64,000 nucleotides of DNA from NCBI RefSeq assembly GCF_004320525.1, contig NZ_SIHX01000003.1:186001-250000 (forward strand), written 5' to 3'. Below are positions 47,095-56,752 of the stretch, piece by piece; position 1 is the stretch's first letter; each line of letters opens with the position of its first letter. The stretch is from Arthrobacter sp. S39. GTDB taxonomy: Bacteria; Actinomycetota; Actinomycetes; Actinomycetales; Micrococcaceae. The notes below the pieces were generated by a model. That model saw nothing but the letters and a program-made list of their open reading frames with translations, was not told where the DNA came from and ran no database searches. A program made the position numbers and the translations under genes.

Positions 47095-49620
47095 ATGGCA
47101 CTCCTCCTGTACCGTCTGGGAAAATTCTCCTACCGTCACCGCTGGCTGGTCATCTCGCTGTGGCTCGCGGTCCTGGTGGCCGTCGGCGGGTCCGCGGCCG
47201 CCTTCCACGGCACTCTCTCCAATAACTTCCAGATCCCGGGCACCGAGACCCAGCGGATCGCCGACAAGCTGCGGCAGGACCTGCCATCGGCATCAGGCGG
47301 CTCGGCCAGCATTGTCTTCGAGGCACCCGCGGGAGGCTTCACAGCAGAGAGCCGTGCAGCGGTGACGGATGCGTTGAAGAAGCTGGAAGCCCTGCCGGAT
47401 GTGAAGGCCACGGTGGACCCCTTCGCTACCCAGGACCAGGTGGACCAGGCAGCGGAAGCGATCGCCGACGGTGAGCAGCAGATCGCAGCGGGCCAGGCCA
47501 AGCTGGACTCTTCCCGCAGCCAGCTGGAAGCAGGGAAGGCACAACTCGCCGCAGCGGAACAGCAGCTCACCGCGGCCGGGGCGCCTGCCGCCGTGATCGA
47601 GGCCCAGCTGGGACAGCAGACGGCAGCCATGGCACAGGGCCAGGCCCAGCTCGACGCCGGTACCCAGGAACTTGAGGCCGCCAAGGCCAAGCTGGACCTT
47701 GGCAAACGCCAGGCGGAAGCGTCCGAGGGCCTTCGCTTTGTTTCCTCGGACGGCCAGGCCGCTGTGGCCCAGGTACAGTTCAACACCTCCATCAACGGCC
47801 TCACCCCGGACATGCGCCAGCAGGTCCAGAACATCGCCCACGGGACCTCCACCGCCGGCGTCACGGCGCTGGCCAGCAAGGAAATCACCGAGGACATCTC
47901 CGAACTCTTCGGCGCATCCGAAATCATCGGCGTCGGCGTCGCCGCGCTCGTCCTGATCCTGATGCTGGGCACGCTTATCGCCGCCGGCCTGCCGCTGCTG
48001 ATGGCCATCATCGGCGTCGGTGTCGGCGTCGGCATCACGTTTGCCCTGTCCGGACTGTTTGAGATGAGCTCCATCTCCCCCATGCTCGCGCTGATGCTGG
48101 GCCTGGCCGTCGGCATCGACTACTCACTGTTCATCGTCAACCGCCACCGGACCCAGCTCCGCTCCGGTATGGATCCTGAAGAATCAGTGGCGCGCGCCAC
48201 CGGGACGTCCGGCAATGCAGTCCTCTTTGCCGGCCTCACCGTGATCATTGCCCTGGCCGCCCTGGTGGTTCCCGGGCTTCCCTTCCTGAGCGTGATGGGC
48301 CTCGCAGCGGCCGGAACCGTTGCCGTGGCCGTCTTGGTGGCACTCACCCTGACCCCGGCCATGCTGTCCCTGATCGGCCGCCGCATCATCTCCAAGCGGG
48401 CCTGGGCAAAAGTTCAGGCCCACAACGCCGAGGCCGGCCATGAACTTGCCGACAAAGCAAGGGACGAGGAAAAGAGCACCCGCGGCTGGGGCGGCCTGGT
48501 CACCAGGCACCCCGTCGTCGCCCTCGTGGCCGGGGTGCTCCTGCTGGGCACCCTGGCGCTGCCCGCCACGCAACTGCAGTTAGCGCTGCCGGACGGCGGC
48601 TCCGAGCCGGTCGACTCCGAGGCCTACCAGGCCTACGACCTGACGGCACGCAGCTTCGGCGAAGGTGTCACCGGACCCATCGTGGTGGTGGGCGAATTCC
48701 CGGCGGGCCTGGACGAAACCGAAGCCCAGTCTCTGCAGTACGACGTCGCTGACCTGATCCGTAGCGTGGACAACGTTGTGGCCGCCGTCCCGGTGGCGCT
48801 CAGCGAGGACCGCCGGACAGCCGTCTTCCAGGTCATTCCGGAGGAGGGTCCCGCCAAGGCCGGCACCGTTCAGGTTGTCAGCGAACTGCGGGAACGCGGC
48901 GCAGAGATCCAGTCCGAAACCGGGGTCACTATCGGCCTCACGGGGCAGACCGCCGGCAACATCGACGTCTCCACCAAACTCGGCGAAGCCCTGCCGCCAT
49001 ACCTGGCGATCGTCGTCGGGCTTTCCCTGATCCTCCTGCTGCTGGTGTTCCGCTCCATCGTGGTTCCGCTGCTGGCCACCGGCGGCTTCCTGCTCTCCCT
49101 GGCCGCCGCCTTCGGCCTGGTGGTCGCGGTGTACCAGTGGGGCTGGCTGGGAAGCGTGTTCGACGTCGTCAATCCCGGTGCGGTGCTCAGTTTCCTGCCG
49201 ATCATCCTTATCGGCGTGCTCTTCGGCCTGGCCATGGACTACCAGGTGTTCATCGCTTCCGGCATGCGCGAGGCGTACATGCATGGCGCTTCAGCCAAGC
49301 ATGCCGTCCGGATCGGTTTCAGCCACGCCGCTGCCGTCGTGACCGCGGCCGCGATCATCATGGTCAGCGTCTTCGCCGGCTTCATCTTCAGCCACCTGAC
49401 CATGGTCCGGCCGCTGGGTTTCGCGATGGCCTTCGGTGTATTGCTGGACGCCTTTGTGGTCCGCATGACCATCGTGCCCGCCGTGATGTACCTGCTCGGT
49501 GAAAAAACCTGGTGGCTGCCCCGGTGGCTGGACAGGATCCTGCCGGACGTGGATGTGGAAGGGGCCAAACTCGAACGGCTGCAGAGCGGCCGGGACAAGG
49601 TCGGCGAGCCCGTCCACTAG
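47095..49620 (+). CDS. MMPL-family RND transporter
   Basis: This 841-residue exporter has two repeated halves. The first membrane helix is WLVISLWLAVLVAVGGSAAAF; blocks of five to six helices lie at about residues 280-440 and 635-790. The proton-relay region appears as GLAVGIDYSLFIVNRHR in half one and GVLFGLAMDYQVFIASGMRE in half two, both with the expected Asp-Tyr. Outer domain 1 contains a coiled-coil insert of about 100 residues (DGEQQIAAGQAKLDSSRSQLEAGKAQL). MMPL proteins export lipids or drugs using proton motive force. It is regulated presumably by the TetR gene before it. Confidence 0.94.
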   Translation: MALLLYRLGKFSYRHRWLVISLWLAVLVAVGGSAAAFHGTLSNNFQIPGTETQRIADKLRQDLPSASGGSASIVFEAPAGGFTAESRAAVTDALKKLEALPDVKATVDPFATQDQVDQAAEAIADGEQQIAAGQAKLDSSRSQLEAGKAQLAAAEQQLTAAGAPAAVIEAQLGQQTAAMAQGQAQLDAGTQELEAAKAKLDLGKRQAEASEGLRFVSSDGQAAVAQVQFNTSINGLTPDMRQQVQNIAHGTSTAGVTALASKEITEDISELFGASEIIGVGVAALVLILMLGTLIAAGLPLLMAIIGVGVGVGITFALSGLFEMSSISPMLALMLGLAVGIDYSLFIVNRHRTQLRSGMDPEESVARATGTSGNAVLFAGLTVIIALAALVVPGLPFLSVMGLAAAGTVAVAVLVALTLTPAMLSLIGRRIISKRAWAKVQAHNAEAGHELADKARDEEKSTRGWGGLVTRHPVVALVAGVLLLGTLALPATQLQLALPDGGSEPVDSEAYQAYDLTARSFGEGVTGPIVVVGEFPAGLDETEAQSLQYDVADLIRSVDNVVAAVPVALSEDRRTAVFQVIPEEGPAKAGTVQVVSELRERGAEIQSETGVTIGLTGQTAGNIDVSTKLGEALPPYLAIVVGLSLILLLLVFRSIVVPLLATGGFLLSLAAAFGLVVAVYQWGWLGSVFDVVNPGAVLSFLPIILIGVLFGLAMDYQVFIASGMREAYMHGASAKHAVRIGFSHAAAVVTAAAIIMVSVFAGFIFSHLTMVRPLGFAMAFGVLLDAFVVRMTIVPAVMYLLGEKTWWLPRWLDRILPDVDVEGAKLERLQSGRDKVGEPVH

Positions 49621-49629
49621 GCTAAAACG

Positions 49630-50277
49630 GTGACCCGCCTTATCCTCGCCTCCCAGTCCCCCGCCCGCACCAAACTCCTGGCCGAGGCCGGCGTCCGGCA
49701 TACGGTGCTGGTGTCCGACGTGGATGAGGACGCGGTCCAGGCCCGCTACGGGGTCACGGATCCGCACGATACCGCCCTGCTGCTGGCGCGGGCCAAGGCC
49801 GAGGCCGTGGCGGCGCTGCCGGAAGCGGAGGGGACGCTGGTCCTGGGCTGCGACTCGGTTTTTGAGTTCGACGGCGAGGCGCACGGCAAGCCGTACACGG
49901 CCGGCGTCGCCCGCGAACGGATGCTCCGGATGAGCGGGAACAGCGGTGTCCTGCACACCGGCCACTGGCTGGTGGACTGCCGGGACACCACCCCCGACGA
50001 CGGAACAACAGCTCCCGGCTCCGGCGCCACCCTCGGCGCCGTCGCCTCAGCCGAAGTCCATTTCATGGAGATGGAACCGGCGGAGATCGACGCCTACATC
50101 GCCACCGGGGAGCCGCTGCACTGTGCCGGATCGTTCACCATCGACGGCCTCGGCGGGGCGTTCATCCGGAAGGTGGACGGGGACCCGCACGCCGTCGTCG
50201 GACTGTCCGTGTCCACCCTGCGGGGCCTCCTGGCGCAGGCCAACGTGCGCATCACCGAGCTGTGGCCGACAGACTAA
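49630..50277 (+). CDS. maf: Maf-family nucleoside triphosphate pyrophosphatase
   Basis: This 215-residue Maf protein hydrolyses non-canonical or selected nucleoside triphosphates. It starts with RLILASQSPARTKLLAEAG, the Maf signature SxSPxRxxLL, and later has LVLGCDSVFEFDGE and GKPYTAGVARERMLRMSGNSGVLHTGHW. The catalytic Asp lies in the GCDSV segment, and GSFTIDGLGGAFIRKVDGDPHAVVGLS closes the domain. The start is GTG at 49630, 9 bp after the MMPL stop. In related genomes maf commonly precedes the acyl-CoA carboxylase alpha gene, as here. Confidence 0.94.
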   Translation: MTRLILASQSPARTKLLAEAGVRHTVLVSDVDEDAVQARYGVTDPHDTALLLARAKAEAVAALPEAEGTLVLGCDSVFEFDGEAHGKPYTAGVARERMLRMSGNSGVLHTGHWLVDCRDTTPDDGTTAPGSGATLGAVASAEVHFMEMEPAEIDAYIATGEPLHCAGSFTIDGLGGAFIRKVDGDPHAVVGLSVSTLRGLLAQANVRITELWPTD

Positions 50278-50299
50278 AGGGAACCAATTTTGCGGGCAC

Positions 50300-50316
50300 T
50301 TGTAGCTTCCCTACAA
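50300..50316. promoter_or_regulatory. TTGTAG-N5-CTACAA palindrome upstream of the acyl-CoA carboxylase alpha gene
   Basis: A perfect 6-5-6 inverted repeat about 90 bp before the start codon. It shares half-sites and spacing with the accD site at 39600-39616. A possible -10 (TAATAT) lies at 50349-50354. Confidence 0.6.
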
Positions 50317-50407
50317 AGCTATGCCTGTTTACACGCGGATTCCGCAAGTAATATCGGCGGAACCCTCAAAATCGCGCTAGGCTCCCTGAAGGAAAGAAGG
50401 AGACGCC

Positions 50408-52225
50408 TTGTCAGCAAATTTGGAGCAGTCCGCAAGTCCCGTGCAGTCGAACCTCACCAAGGTGCTGATCGCCAACCGTGGCGAAATCGCCGTGCGGATC
50501 ATCCGCGCCGCACGTGATGAAGGCATCGGCTCCGTGGCTGTTTATGCCGATCCGGACCGTGATGCGCTGCACGTGCGGCTCGCCGACGAGGCCTACTCCC
50601 TCGGTGGAAACACCGCTGCCGAGTCCTACCTGGTCATGGACAAAATTCTCGACGCCGCCCGCCAGTCCGGTGCCGACGCCATCCACCCCGGCTACGGCTT
50701 CTTGGCCGAAAACGCCGAGTTCGCGGCCAAGGTCATCGCCGCCGGCATCACCTGGATTGGCCCGTCCCCCGAGGCAATCTCCGCCCTGGGCGACAAGGTC
50801 CAGGCCCGCCACATCGCGGAAAAAGTCGGCGCTCCCCAGGTGCCCGGCACCGCAGATCCGGTGGAGTCGGCCGAGGAGATCCTCGACTTCGTGGACAAGT
50901 TTGGCCTTCCCGTTGCGATCAAGGCCGCTTTCGGCGGCGGCGGACGCGGCATCAAGGTGGCCCGCACCCGGGAAGAAATCCCAGAACTGTTTGAATCCGC
51001 CGTGCGTGAGGCCGTCGCCGCCTTCGGCCGCGGCGAGTGCTTCATCGAACGGTTCCTGGACGCCCCGCGCCACGTTGAGACCCAGTGCCTCGCCGACGCC
51101 CACGGCAACGTTGTGGTGGTGTCCACCCGCGACTGCTCGCTGCAGCGCCGCAACCAGAAACTCGTTGAAGAGGCGCCCGCGCCGTTCCTCACCGAGGAGC
51201 AGAACCGCCGGCTCTACGAATCATCCAAGGCGATCCTGAAGGAAGCCGGCTACCTCGGCGCCGGGACCTGCGAGTTCCTGGTGGGCCAGGACGGCACCAT
51301 CTCCTTCCTTGAAGTCAACACGCGCCTCCAGGTGGAGCACTGTGTCTCCGAGGAAGTTACCGGAATCGACCTCGTCCGCGAACAGTTCCGGCTGGCCCGC
51401 GGCGAGGAACTGGGCTACGGCGACCCCGAGGTCCGCGGCCACTCCATCGAATTCCGGATCACCGGCGAGGACCCGGGCCGCAACTTCATGCCGGCGCCGG
51501 GCACCATCACCACCCTGAAGAACCCCACGGGCCCCGGCATCCGGGTTGACTCCGGCGTGGAGCAGGGCGACGTCATCAGCGGCAACTTCGACTCGATGCT
51601 CTCCAAGTTGATCGTTACCGGAGCCACCCGCACCCAGGCCCTGCAGCGTTCCCGCCGGGCCCTGGAGGAAATGGTGGTGGAGGGCATTCCCACCGTCATC
51701 CCCTTCGACCTTGCAGTGGTCAGCAACCCGGACTTCGCACCGGCGGAAGGCCCGTTCAAGGTCCACACCCGCTGGATCGAGACGGACTTCGTCAGCGACA
51801 TCCCGGCCTGGACGCCCACCGGCACCGATGCCCAGGCCGACGACGCCGGCGAACGCCAGCGCGTGGTGGTTGAAGTAGGCGGCAAGCGCCTCGAAGTGGT
51901 GCTCCCTGCGTCCCTGGGCTCCCTGGGGTCCGGATCAGGTTCCGCCGCCGCGAAGCCGGCGAAGTCCAAGAAGCGTTCCCGTTCAGGCGGTGCCGCCGCC
52001 GGCGCCACCGGGAACGCCCTCGCCTCCCCCATGCAGGGCACCATCGTCAAGGTGGCCGTCAGCAACGGCGACGTCGTGGCCGAGGGTGACCTGATTGTTG
52101 TCCTTGAGGCGATGAAGATGGAGCAGCCCCTGACCGCGCACCGCTCCGGAACCATTACCGGGCTGAACGCCAAGGCCGGCGAGACAGTGTCGGCCGGTGC
52201 CGTCATCGCCACGATCGAAGACTAG
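50408..52225 (+). CDS. Acetyl/propionyl-CoA carboxylase alpha subunit (biotin carboxylase + BCCP)
   Basis: This 605-residue protein carries a biotin carboxylase domain and a C-terminal biotin carrier domain. The carboxylase part has [20 protein letters not shown], the glycine-rich ATP loop [14 protein letters not shown], and [14 protein letters not shown]. The carrier lysine is Lys570 in EAMKMEQ. The start is a TTG with AAGGAG 5 bases upstream. It feeds carboxybiotin to the beta subunit (39738) and is biotinylated by BirA (37672). It resembles AccA3/AccBC enzymes that serve several carboxyltransferases in actinobacteria. Confidence 0.96.
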   Translation: MSANLEQSASPVQSNLTKVLIANRGEIAVRIIRAARDEGIGSVAVYADPDRDALHVRLADEAYSLGGNTAAESYLVMDKILDAARQSGADAIHPGYGFLAENAEFAAKVIAAGITWIGPSPEAISALGDKVQARHIAEKVGAPQVPGTADPVESAEEILDFVDKFGLPVAIKAAFGGGGRGIKVARTREEIPELFESAVREAVAAFGRGECFIERFLDAPRHVETQCLADAHGNVVVVSTRDCSLQRRNQKLVEEAPAPFLTEEQNRRLYESSKAILKEAGYLGAGTCEFLVGQDGTISFLEVNTRLQVEHCVSEEVTGIDLVREQFRLARGEELGYGDPEVRGHSIEFRITGEDPGRNFMPAPGTITTLKNPTGPGIRVDSGVEQGDVISGNFDSMLSKLIVTGATRTQALQRSRRALEEMVVEGIPTVIPFDLAVVSNPDFAPAEGPFKVHTRWIETDFVSDIPAWTPTGTDAQADDAGERQRVVVEVGGKRLEVVLPASLGSLGSGSGSAAAKPAKSKKRSRSGGAAAGATGNALASPMQGTIVKVAVSNGDVVAEGDLIVVLEAMKMEQPLTAHRSGTITGLNAKAGETVSAGAVIATIED

Positions 52226-52243
52226 TCAGCGCCGGAGGCACCC

Positions 52244-52696
52244 ATGCTCGCACCCAGTTTTGAAGAAGAAGTTGACCGCTACCACCTGGCCGTTCCGGAA
52301 ATCACCCGCGGAAATGCGGGGCCCGTCAAGGATCTCTATTCCCGGCTCGACGACGTTACCCTGGCCAACCCGTTCGGCGGCATTGCCCGCGGCTGGGCCC
52401 AGGTGGAAGCGCGGCTGGACCAGGCCTCCCGGCAGTTCCAGGACGGCGAGATGCTGGGGTTCGACACCATCACGTCCTACACCGCGCGTGACACCGCCTA
52501 CCTGGTGGAGACCGAACACTTCCGCGCCCGCCTGGACGGAGCCGGCCTCGCGGAGGAGTTTGCGCTCCGCGTGACCAGCATCTTCCGCCGTGAAGAGGGC
52601 TACTGGAAGCTGGTCCACCGGCACGCCGACCCCGCCGCCCGGCCGCAGTCGCGGCGGTCCCTGGCCCAGTCGCCCGACCGGGCGCCCGAAAGCTGA
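52244..52696 (+). CDS. NTF2-like (SnoaL-type) protein
   Basis: This 150-residue single-domain protein has the pattern of an NTF2-like fold: an N-terminal helix region ending in FEEEVDRYHLA, VKDLYSRLDDVTLANPFGGIARGWAQVEARL (the usual SnoaL pocket-forming stretch) and terminal strands FALRVTSIFRREEGYWKLVHRHAD. Such proteins serve as isomerases, dehydratases or binding proteins. It starts 18 bp after the carboxylase gene and may be co-transcribed. Function unknown. Confidence 0.85.
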   Translation: MLAPSFEEEVDRYHLAVPEITRGNAGPVKDLYSRLDDVTLANPFGGIARGWAQVEARLDQASRQFQDGEMLGFDTITSYTARDTAYLVETEHFRARLDGAGLAEEFALRVTSIFRREEGYWKLVHRHADPAARPQSRRSLAQSPDRAPES

Positions 52697-52739
52697 TCGC
52701 CCTCTGGCGTCCGGCAGGTGGCCCGGGCACACTTAGCGT

Positions 52740-53471
52740 GTGAAGCCTTTCCTGCTGCTTGCCTCCCGGGCTGAAGACGCCGCTGCCGATGACGAATATG
52801 CGGCCTACCTGAGGTACGGCGGCCTGGCGCCGGGGCAACTGCGGCGGATCCGGCTGGAGGCGGCGCCCCTGCCGGAGCTGGACCTGGCCGACTACTCGGC
52901 GGTGATCGTCGGCGGCAGCCCGTTCACCTCCAGCGATCCCAGCGACCATAAAAGCGCCACCCAGCACCGGGTGGAGCGGGAACTGGCAGGATTGCTGGAC
53001 CGCATCGTGGAGCAGGATTTCCCGTTCCTTGGCGCCTGCTACGGCGTCGGGACGCTGGGAAGACACCAGGGCGCCGTGATCGACAGGACGTTCGGCGAAC
53101 CCCTCGGCGCGGTGGAAATAGAACTCACCGATGCCGGGCTGGCTGATCCTCTCCTGCGCGGAATGCCCGCCCGGTTTACTGCCTTTACCGGGCACAAGGA
53201 GGCCTGCTCCTCGCTGCCCGCCCATGCCGTTCTGCTGGCTTCTTCCCAGGCCTGCCCGGTGCACATGTTCCGGATCAAGGAGAACCTGTACGCCACGCAG
53301 TTCCATCCCGAACTGGACGCCGAGGGACTGGTCACCAGGATCGACATCTACCGCCATGCCGGGTACTTCCCGCCGGAGTCGGCCGAGGAGCTGATGGCGG
53401 ACGCCCGCCGTTACACTGCGACCGAGCCCATGAACATCCTCAAAAACTTCGTGGCACGCTACGCCACCTGA
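52740..53471 (+). CDS. Class I glutamine amidotransferase-like protein
   Basis: This 243-residue protein is a stand-alone glutamine amidotransferase domain. It has the nucleophile elbow GACYGVGTLG with the catalytic Cys, and the His/Glu pair in QFHPELDAEGLV. It lacks a synthetase domain, so it resembles GuaA-like or GAT1 proteins of unknown acceptor (YfeJ-like group). The start is a GTG at 52740. A strong hairpin with flanking A and T tracts follows 55 bp after its stop. Confidence 0.9.
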   Translation: MKPFLLLASRAEDAAADDEYAAYLRYGGLAPGQLRRIRLEAAPLPELDLADYSAVIVGGSPFTSSDPSDHKSATQHRVERELAGLLDRIVEQDFPFLGACYGVGTLGRHQGAVIDRTFGEPLGAVEIELTDAGLADPLLRGMPARFTAFTGHKEACSSLPAHAVLLASSQACPVHMFRIKENLYATQFHPELDAEGLVTRIDIYRHAGYFPPESAEELMADARRYTATEPMNILKNFVARYAT

Positions 53472-53525
53472 GCGCGCCAGCCGGGTCACCGCCGTCGTTC
53501 CTGCCCTATGCTGTCCAGGATGCAG

Positions 53526-53573
53526 AAATGCCCGGCGCGCTCCCCTCAACAGCAGGGAGCACGCCGGGCATTT
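53526..53573. terminator. Bidirectional intrinsic terminator between convergent genes
   Basis: The 19-bp arms 53526-53544 and 53555-53573 have one mismatch and a 10-base loop. The stem begins AAA and ends TTT, so it should work for both the amidotransferase and the MFS gene. Confidence 0.85.
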
Positions 53574-53596
53574 CCGGCAGTAAGCGGGCTGGAACG

Positions 53597-55009
53597 TCAG
53601 GCCACGTTGTTCTCGTAGTCCAGGTCCCGGGTCTCCCGGCTCACGAACAGGGCAATGAGGGTCAGTACCGCCATGGCCGTGAGATAGACACCCACCAGCA
53701 CGGGGCTGCCGTCAGCCGTTTCCCACAGGGCGACGGCGATGAACGGTGCCACTGCTGCGCCCAGGATGCTGGAGACGTTATAGCTGACGGCGGACCCGGT
53801 GTACCGCACGTTGGTGGGGAACAGTTCCGGTAGCAGCGCCCCCATGGGACCGAACGTCAGCCCCATCAGCGAGAAGCCGATGATCAGCAGGGCCATCGTG
53901 CCCACGAAGCCGCCACTGAACAGCGGGACGAACAGCAGGCCGAAGACGAAGATGCCGCCGGTGACGGTCAGCAGCATCTTGCGTCGGCCGTACTTCTCGG
54001 CCAGCGGACCGGAGACCAGGGTGAAGATGCCGAAGAAAACGACGCCGGCGATCAGCATCCAGAGGAAGTCGTTGCGGGTGTAGCCCAGGCCGGGGACAAA
54101 CGCAGCCGCGGCGGCTTCCGACATCGGCTTTCCGGCCTTCTCGGCGGCGGCCTTGGCGGTGTCCAGGCTGGAGGCCCGGGTGCCGTAGGTCAGCGTGAAC
54201 GTGGTCATCAGGTAGAAGAGCACGTAGGTGGCGAGCATGATGAACGTGCCCAGGATCAGCGGACGCCAGCTGGTCTTGAAGACACGGCCGATCGGCAGCT
54301 TGGCCACCTCGTTGGATTCGAGCACCTTGGTGAACGCGGGGGTTTCGATCAGCTTGAGGCGGACGTAGAGGCCGATGATGACCATCACGGCGCTCAGCAG
54401 GAAGGGTACGCGCCAGCCCCAGGCGAGGAAGTCGGCCGGCGTCAGGGCGTAGCTGAAGACCAGGAAGATCACGTTGGCGATGATGAAGCCGATGGGCGCG
54501 CCCAGCTGCGGGAAGGTGCCGTAGATGGCCCGCTTGTTGGCGGGGGCGTTTTCGGTGGCAAGCAGCGCAGCGCCACTCCATTCGCCGCCGAGGGCCAGGC
54601 CCTGTGCGAAGCGCATGACCACGAGGAGTGCCGGGGCCCAGAACTGCCAGCCCGGGACCAGCGCCGTGGGCAGGCAGCCGATGAGGAAGGTGGCGATACC
54701 CATCGTCAGCAGCGACGCCACGAGGGTGCCCTTGCGGCCGAACTTGTCGCCGAAGTGGCCAAAGACGACCGATCCCAGCGGGCGGGCGATAAATGCCACC
54801 CCGAACACGGCGAACGAGCTCAGGAGCTGGGTGGTTTCGTTCTGGTTGGGGAAGAACAGCGAGGGGAAGACCAGCACCGCTGCCGTGGCGTAAACGTAGA
54901 AGTCGTAGAACTCCACGGTGGTGCCGATCAGGCTGGCAACAATCACGCGGCCACGGGAGTTAACCGCCTTGGCGGGTCCGGGACCGGTCGAGGTTTCAGT
55001 TGATGACAT
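53597..55009 (-). CDS. MFS transporter, metabolite:H+ symporter (MHS) type
   Basis: This 470-residue protein has twelve predicted membrane helices, starting with VIVASLIGTTVEFYDFYVYATAAVLV. The MHS features are visible: GxxxEWYDF-like start (TTVEFYDF), FGHFGDKFGRKGTL in loop 2-3, and RFAQGLALGGEWSGAALLATENAP. MHS proteins take up organic acids, osmolytes or shikimate with protons. An insert with charged residues (AAAEKAGKPMSEAAAAAF) lies between helices 6 and 8. The gene diverges from the nitrate operon and its upstream region carries the phased GTCCA array. The substrate is not predictable. Confidence 0.92.
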   Translation of the reverse strand: MSSTETSTGPGPAKAVNSRGRVIVASLIGTTVEFYDFYVYATAAVLVFPSLFFPNQNETTQLLSSFAVFGVAFIARPLGSVVFGHFGDKFGRKGTLVASLLTMGIATFLIGCLPTALVPGWQFWAPALLVVMRFAQGLALGGEWSGAALLATENAPANKRAIYGTFPQLGAPIGFIIANVIFLVFSYALTPADFLAWGWRVPFLLSAVMVIIGLYVRLKLIETPAFTKVLESNEVAKLPIGRVFKTSWRPLILGTFIMLATYVLFYLMTTFTLTYGTRASSLDTAKAAAEKAGKPMSEAAAAAFVPGLGYTRNDFLWMLIAGVVFFGIFTLVSGPLAEKYGRRKMLLTVTGGIFVFGLLFVPLFSGGFVGTMALLIIGFSLMGLTFGPMGALLPELFPTNVRYTGSAVSYNVSSILGAAVAPFIAVALWETADGSPVLVGVYLTAMAVLTLIALFVSRETRDLDYENNVA

Positions 55010-55093
55010 GTAGGAACACTTTCGTCAGAACCCGCCGGACGTGGGAGCAGAGGCCCGGCGTGCAGTAGTTAGAGTTCAATATTAGTTCCCGCC

Positions 55094-55128
55094 GTCCAGT
55101 CAATGGACAAAAGGTCCACCATGCGGAC
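55094..55128. promoter_or_regulatory. Phased array of GTCCA/TGGAC half-sites
   Basis: GTCCA (55094), TGGAC (55104), GTCCA (55114) and CGGAC (55124) alternate in orientation at an exact 10-bp period, between the divergent MFS and narK genes. This is one helical turn per half-site, consistent with cooperative regulator binding. Confidence 0.5.
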
Positions 55129-55188
55129 ATCTGTGATGTGTCTCATTTTCCGGTCCTCACGCCATCAAAAGTGCCCCGATAGGCAAAT

Positions 55189-55226
55189 GTCACAGCGCGT
55201 TAACAAACGGCGACTGTCCACGAAAC
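55189..55226 (+). promoter_or_regulatory. GlnR-box-like element upstream of the nitrate operon
   Basis: GTCAC-N6-TTAAC-N6-CGACT-N6-GAAAC keeps the 11-base step of actinobacterial GlnR boxes (GTNAC-N6-GAAAC repeated). The third half-site is poor. It ends 49 bp before the narK start. Nitrogen control of nitrate assimilation by GlnR is established in other actinomycetes. Confidence 0.4.
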
Positions 55227-55275
55227 GCACCTTCTCTACCTTGGAAGAACAACATCCCCCAAGAGGAGGTACACC

Positions 55276-56751
55276 GTGACTGTTGATCGCAGCGCAGATG
55301 CCGGCACCGGCAATTCCGTAGATTTAGACACCGACCCGTTGCACGAAGGCGTGTCTACATCCGCCAGCGCACAGCCCGGCTCCACGCGTACAACTGACGC
55401 CCCCGCCCTTGAATACCGGCCCGGCCGCTGGATCGCCAACTGGAACGCAGAGAACAAAGAGCAGTGGGAGTCCGCCGGCCGCGCCATCGCCCGCCGCAAC
55501 CTGAACTGGTCCATCTTCGCTGAATTCCTCGGCTTTGTGGTCTGGCAGCTCTGGTCCATCGTAGTAGTCCAGCTCCCCGCTGCCGGCTTCACGTTCACCA
55601 CGTCGGAAATCTTCTGGCTGATCTCAATGCCCAGCCTGGTAGGCGCCACGCTCCGCATCCCCTACACCTTTATGGTTCCCCGCTTCGGCGGCCGGAACTG
55701 GACCATCGTGTCCGCGCTCCTCCTGCTGATTCCCGCCATCGGCCTGGGACTCTGCGTCTCCAACCCCGAAACCCCGTTCGGTGTCATGCTGTTCGTGGCG
55801 GCCCTCGCAGGCTTCGGCGGCGGCAACTTCGCCAGCTCCATGGCCAACATCACGTTCTTCTACCCGGCCCGCGAAAAGGGCTGGGCCCTGGGCCTGAACG
55901 CCGCCGGCGGCAACATGGGTGCCGCCGTCGCACAGCTCGCCGTCCCGATTGTGATCACCCTGGTGGCCGTCGGCAGCGTCAACCTGCCCATGGCGGGCTG
56001 GATGTGGGTCCCGTTCATCCTGATCGCCGCCTTCGGCGCCTGGAAGTACATGGACAACCTCACCAGCGCCAAGGGCGACGTGGCCGGCTCGGTTGCAGCG
56101 CTCAAGGAACCGCACCTGTGGATCATGGCGCTGCTTTACATCGGTACCTTCGGTTCCTTCATCGGCTTCGCCGGCGTGTTCCCGAAGCTCATCAAGGATT
56201 ACTTCCCCGCTTTCTCCTCCATCGGAGTCGGCACCGTGGCGCTCTCGCTGGCCTTCCTCGGCCCGCTGGTCGGGTCACTCGCCCGTCCCTACGGCGGACG
56301 CATGGCTGACCGCATGGGCGGTGCACGCATGACCGTGGCAGCGTTTGCCTCCATGGCCGTCATCACCCTCACCATGATCTGGACGCTGCCGCTGAAGAAC
56401 TTCTGGCTCTTCCTGGTCCTGTTCCTGATGCTCTTCACCGCCAGCGGCTTCGGCAACGGCGCAACGTACCGGATGATCCCCATCATCTTCGCCACGTCCA
56501 GCCGGGCAGCGAAGTCCGGAGCCAGCACGGTCCAGACCCAGCGGCTCGCATCCTCTGCCCTCGGCCTCATCTCGGCGATCGGCGCCTACGGCGGCTTTGT
56601 TATCCCGCAGGTCCTGAACGCCTCCAACACCGCCAGCGGATCCTACACACCGGCCTTCTACGGTTTCGTCGGAGCCTACGTGGTCATGCTGATCGTCTGC
56701 TGGGCCTTCTACATCCGCAACGCCAACCGAAATGCGATGGGACACGTCTAA
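55276..56751 (+). CDS. narK: Nitrate/nitrite transporter NarK (MFS)
   Basis: This 491-residue MFS protein of the nitrate/nitrite porter family has a hydrophilic N-terminal tail of about 70 residues before the first helix. The nitrate signature AALAGFGGGNFASSMANITFFYPAREKG is present, as is the second-half motif GSLARPYGGRMADRMGGARMT and FGNGATYRMIPIIF. It supplies nitrate to the reductase encoded 2 bp downstream. The start is GTG with AAGAGGAGG 6 bases upstream, a strong site. Confidence 0.95.
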   Translation: MTVDRSADAGTGNSVDLDTDPLHEGVSTSASAQPGSTRTTDAPALEYRPGRWIANWNAENKEQWESAGRAIARRNLNWSIFAEFLGFVVWQLWSIVVVQLPAAGFTFTTSEIFWLISMPSLVGATLRIPYTFMVPRFGGRNWTIVSALLLLIPAIGLGLCVSNPETPFGVMLFVAALAGFGGGNFASSMANITFFYPAREKGWALGLNAAGGNMGAAVAQLAVPIVITLVAVGSVNLPMAGWMWVPFILIAAFGAWKYMDNLTSAKGDVAGSVAALKEPHLWIMALLYIGTFGSFIGFAGVFPKLIKDYFPAFSSIGVGTVALSLAFLGPLVGSLARPYGGRMADRMGGARMTVAAFASMAVITLTMIWTLPLKNFWLFLVLFLMLFTASGFGNGATYRMIPIIFATSSRAAKSGASTVQTQRLASSALGLISAIGAYGGFVIPQVLNASNTASGSYTPAFYGFVGAYVVMLIVCWAFYIRNANRNAMGHV

Positions 56752-56752
56752 C

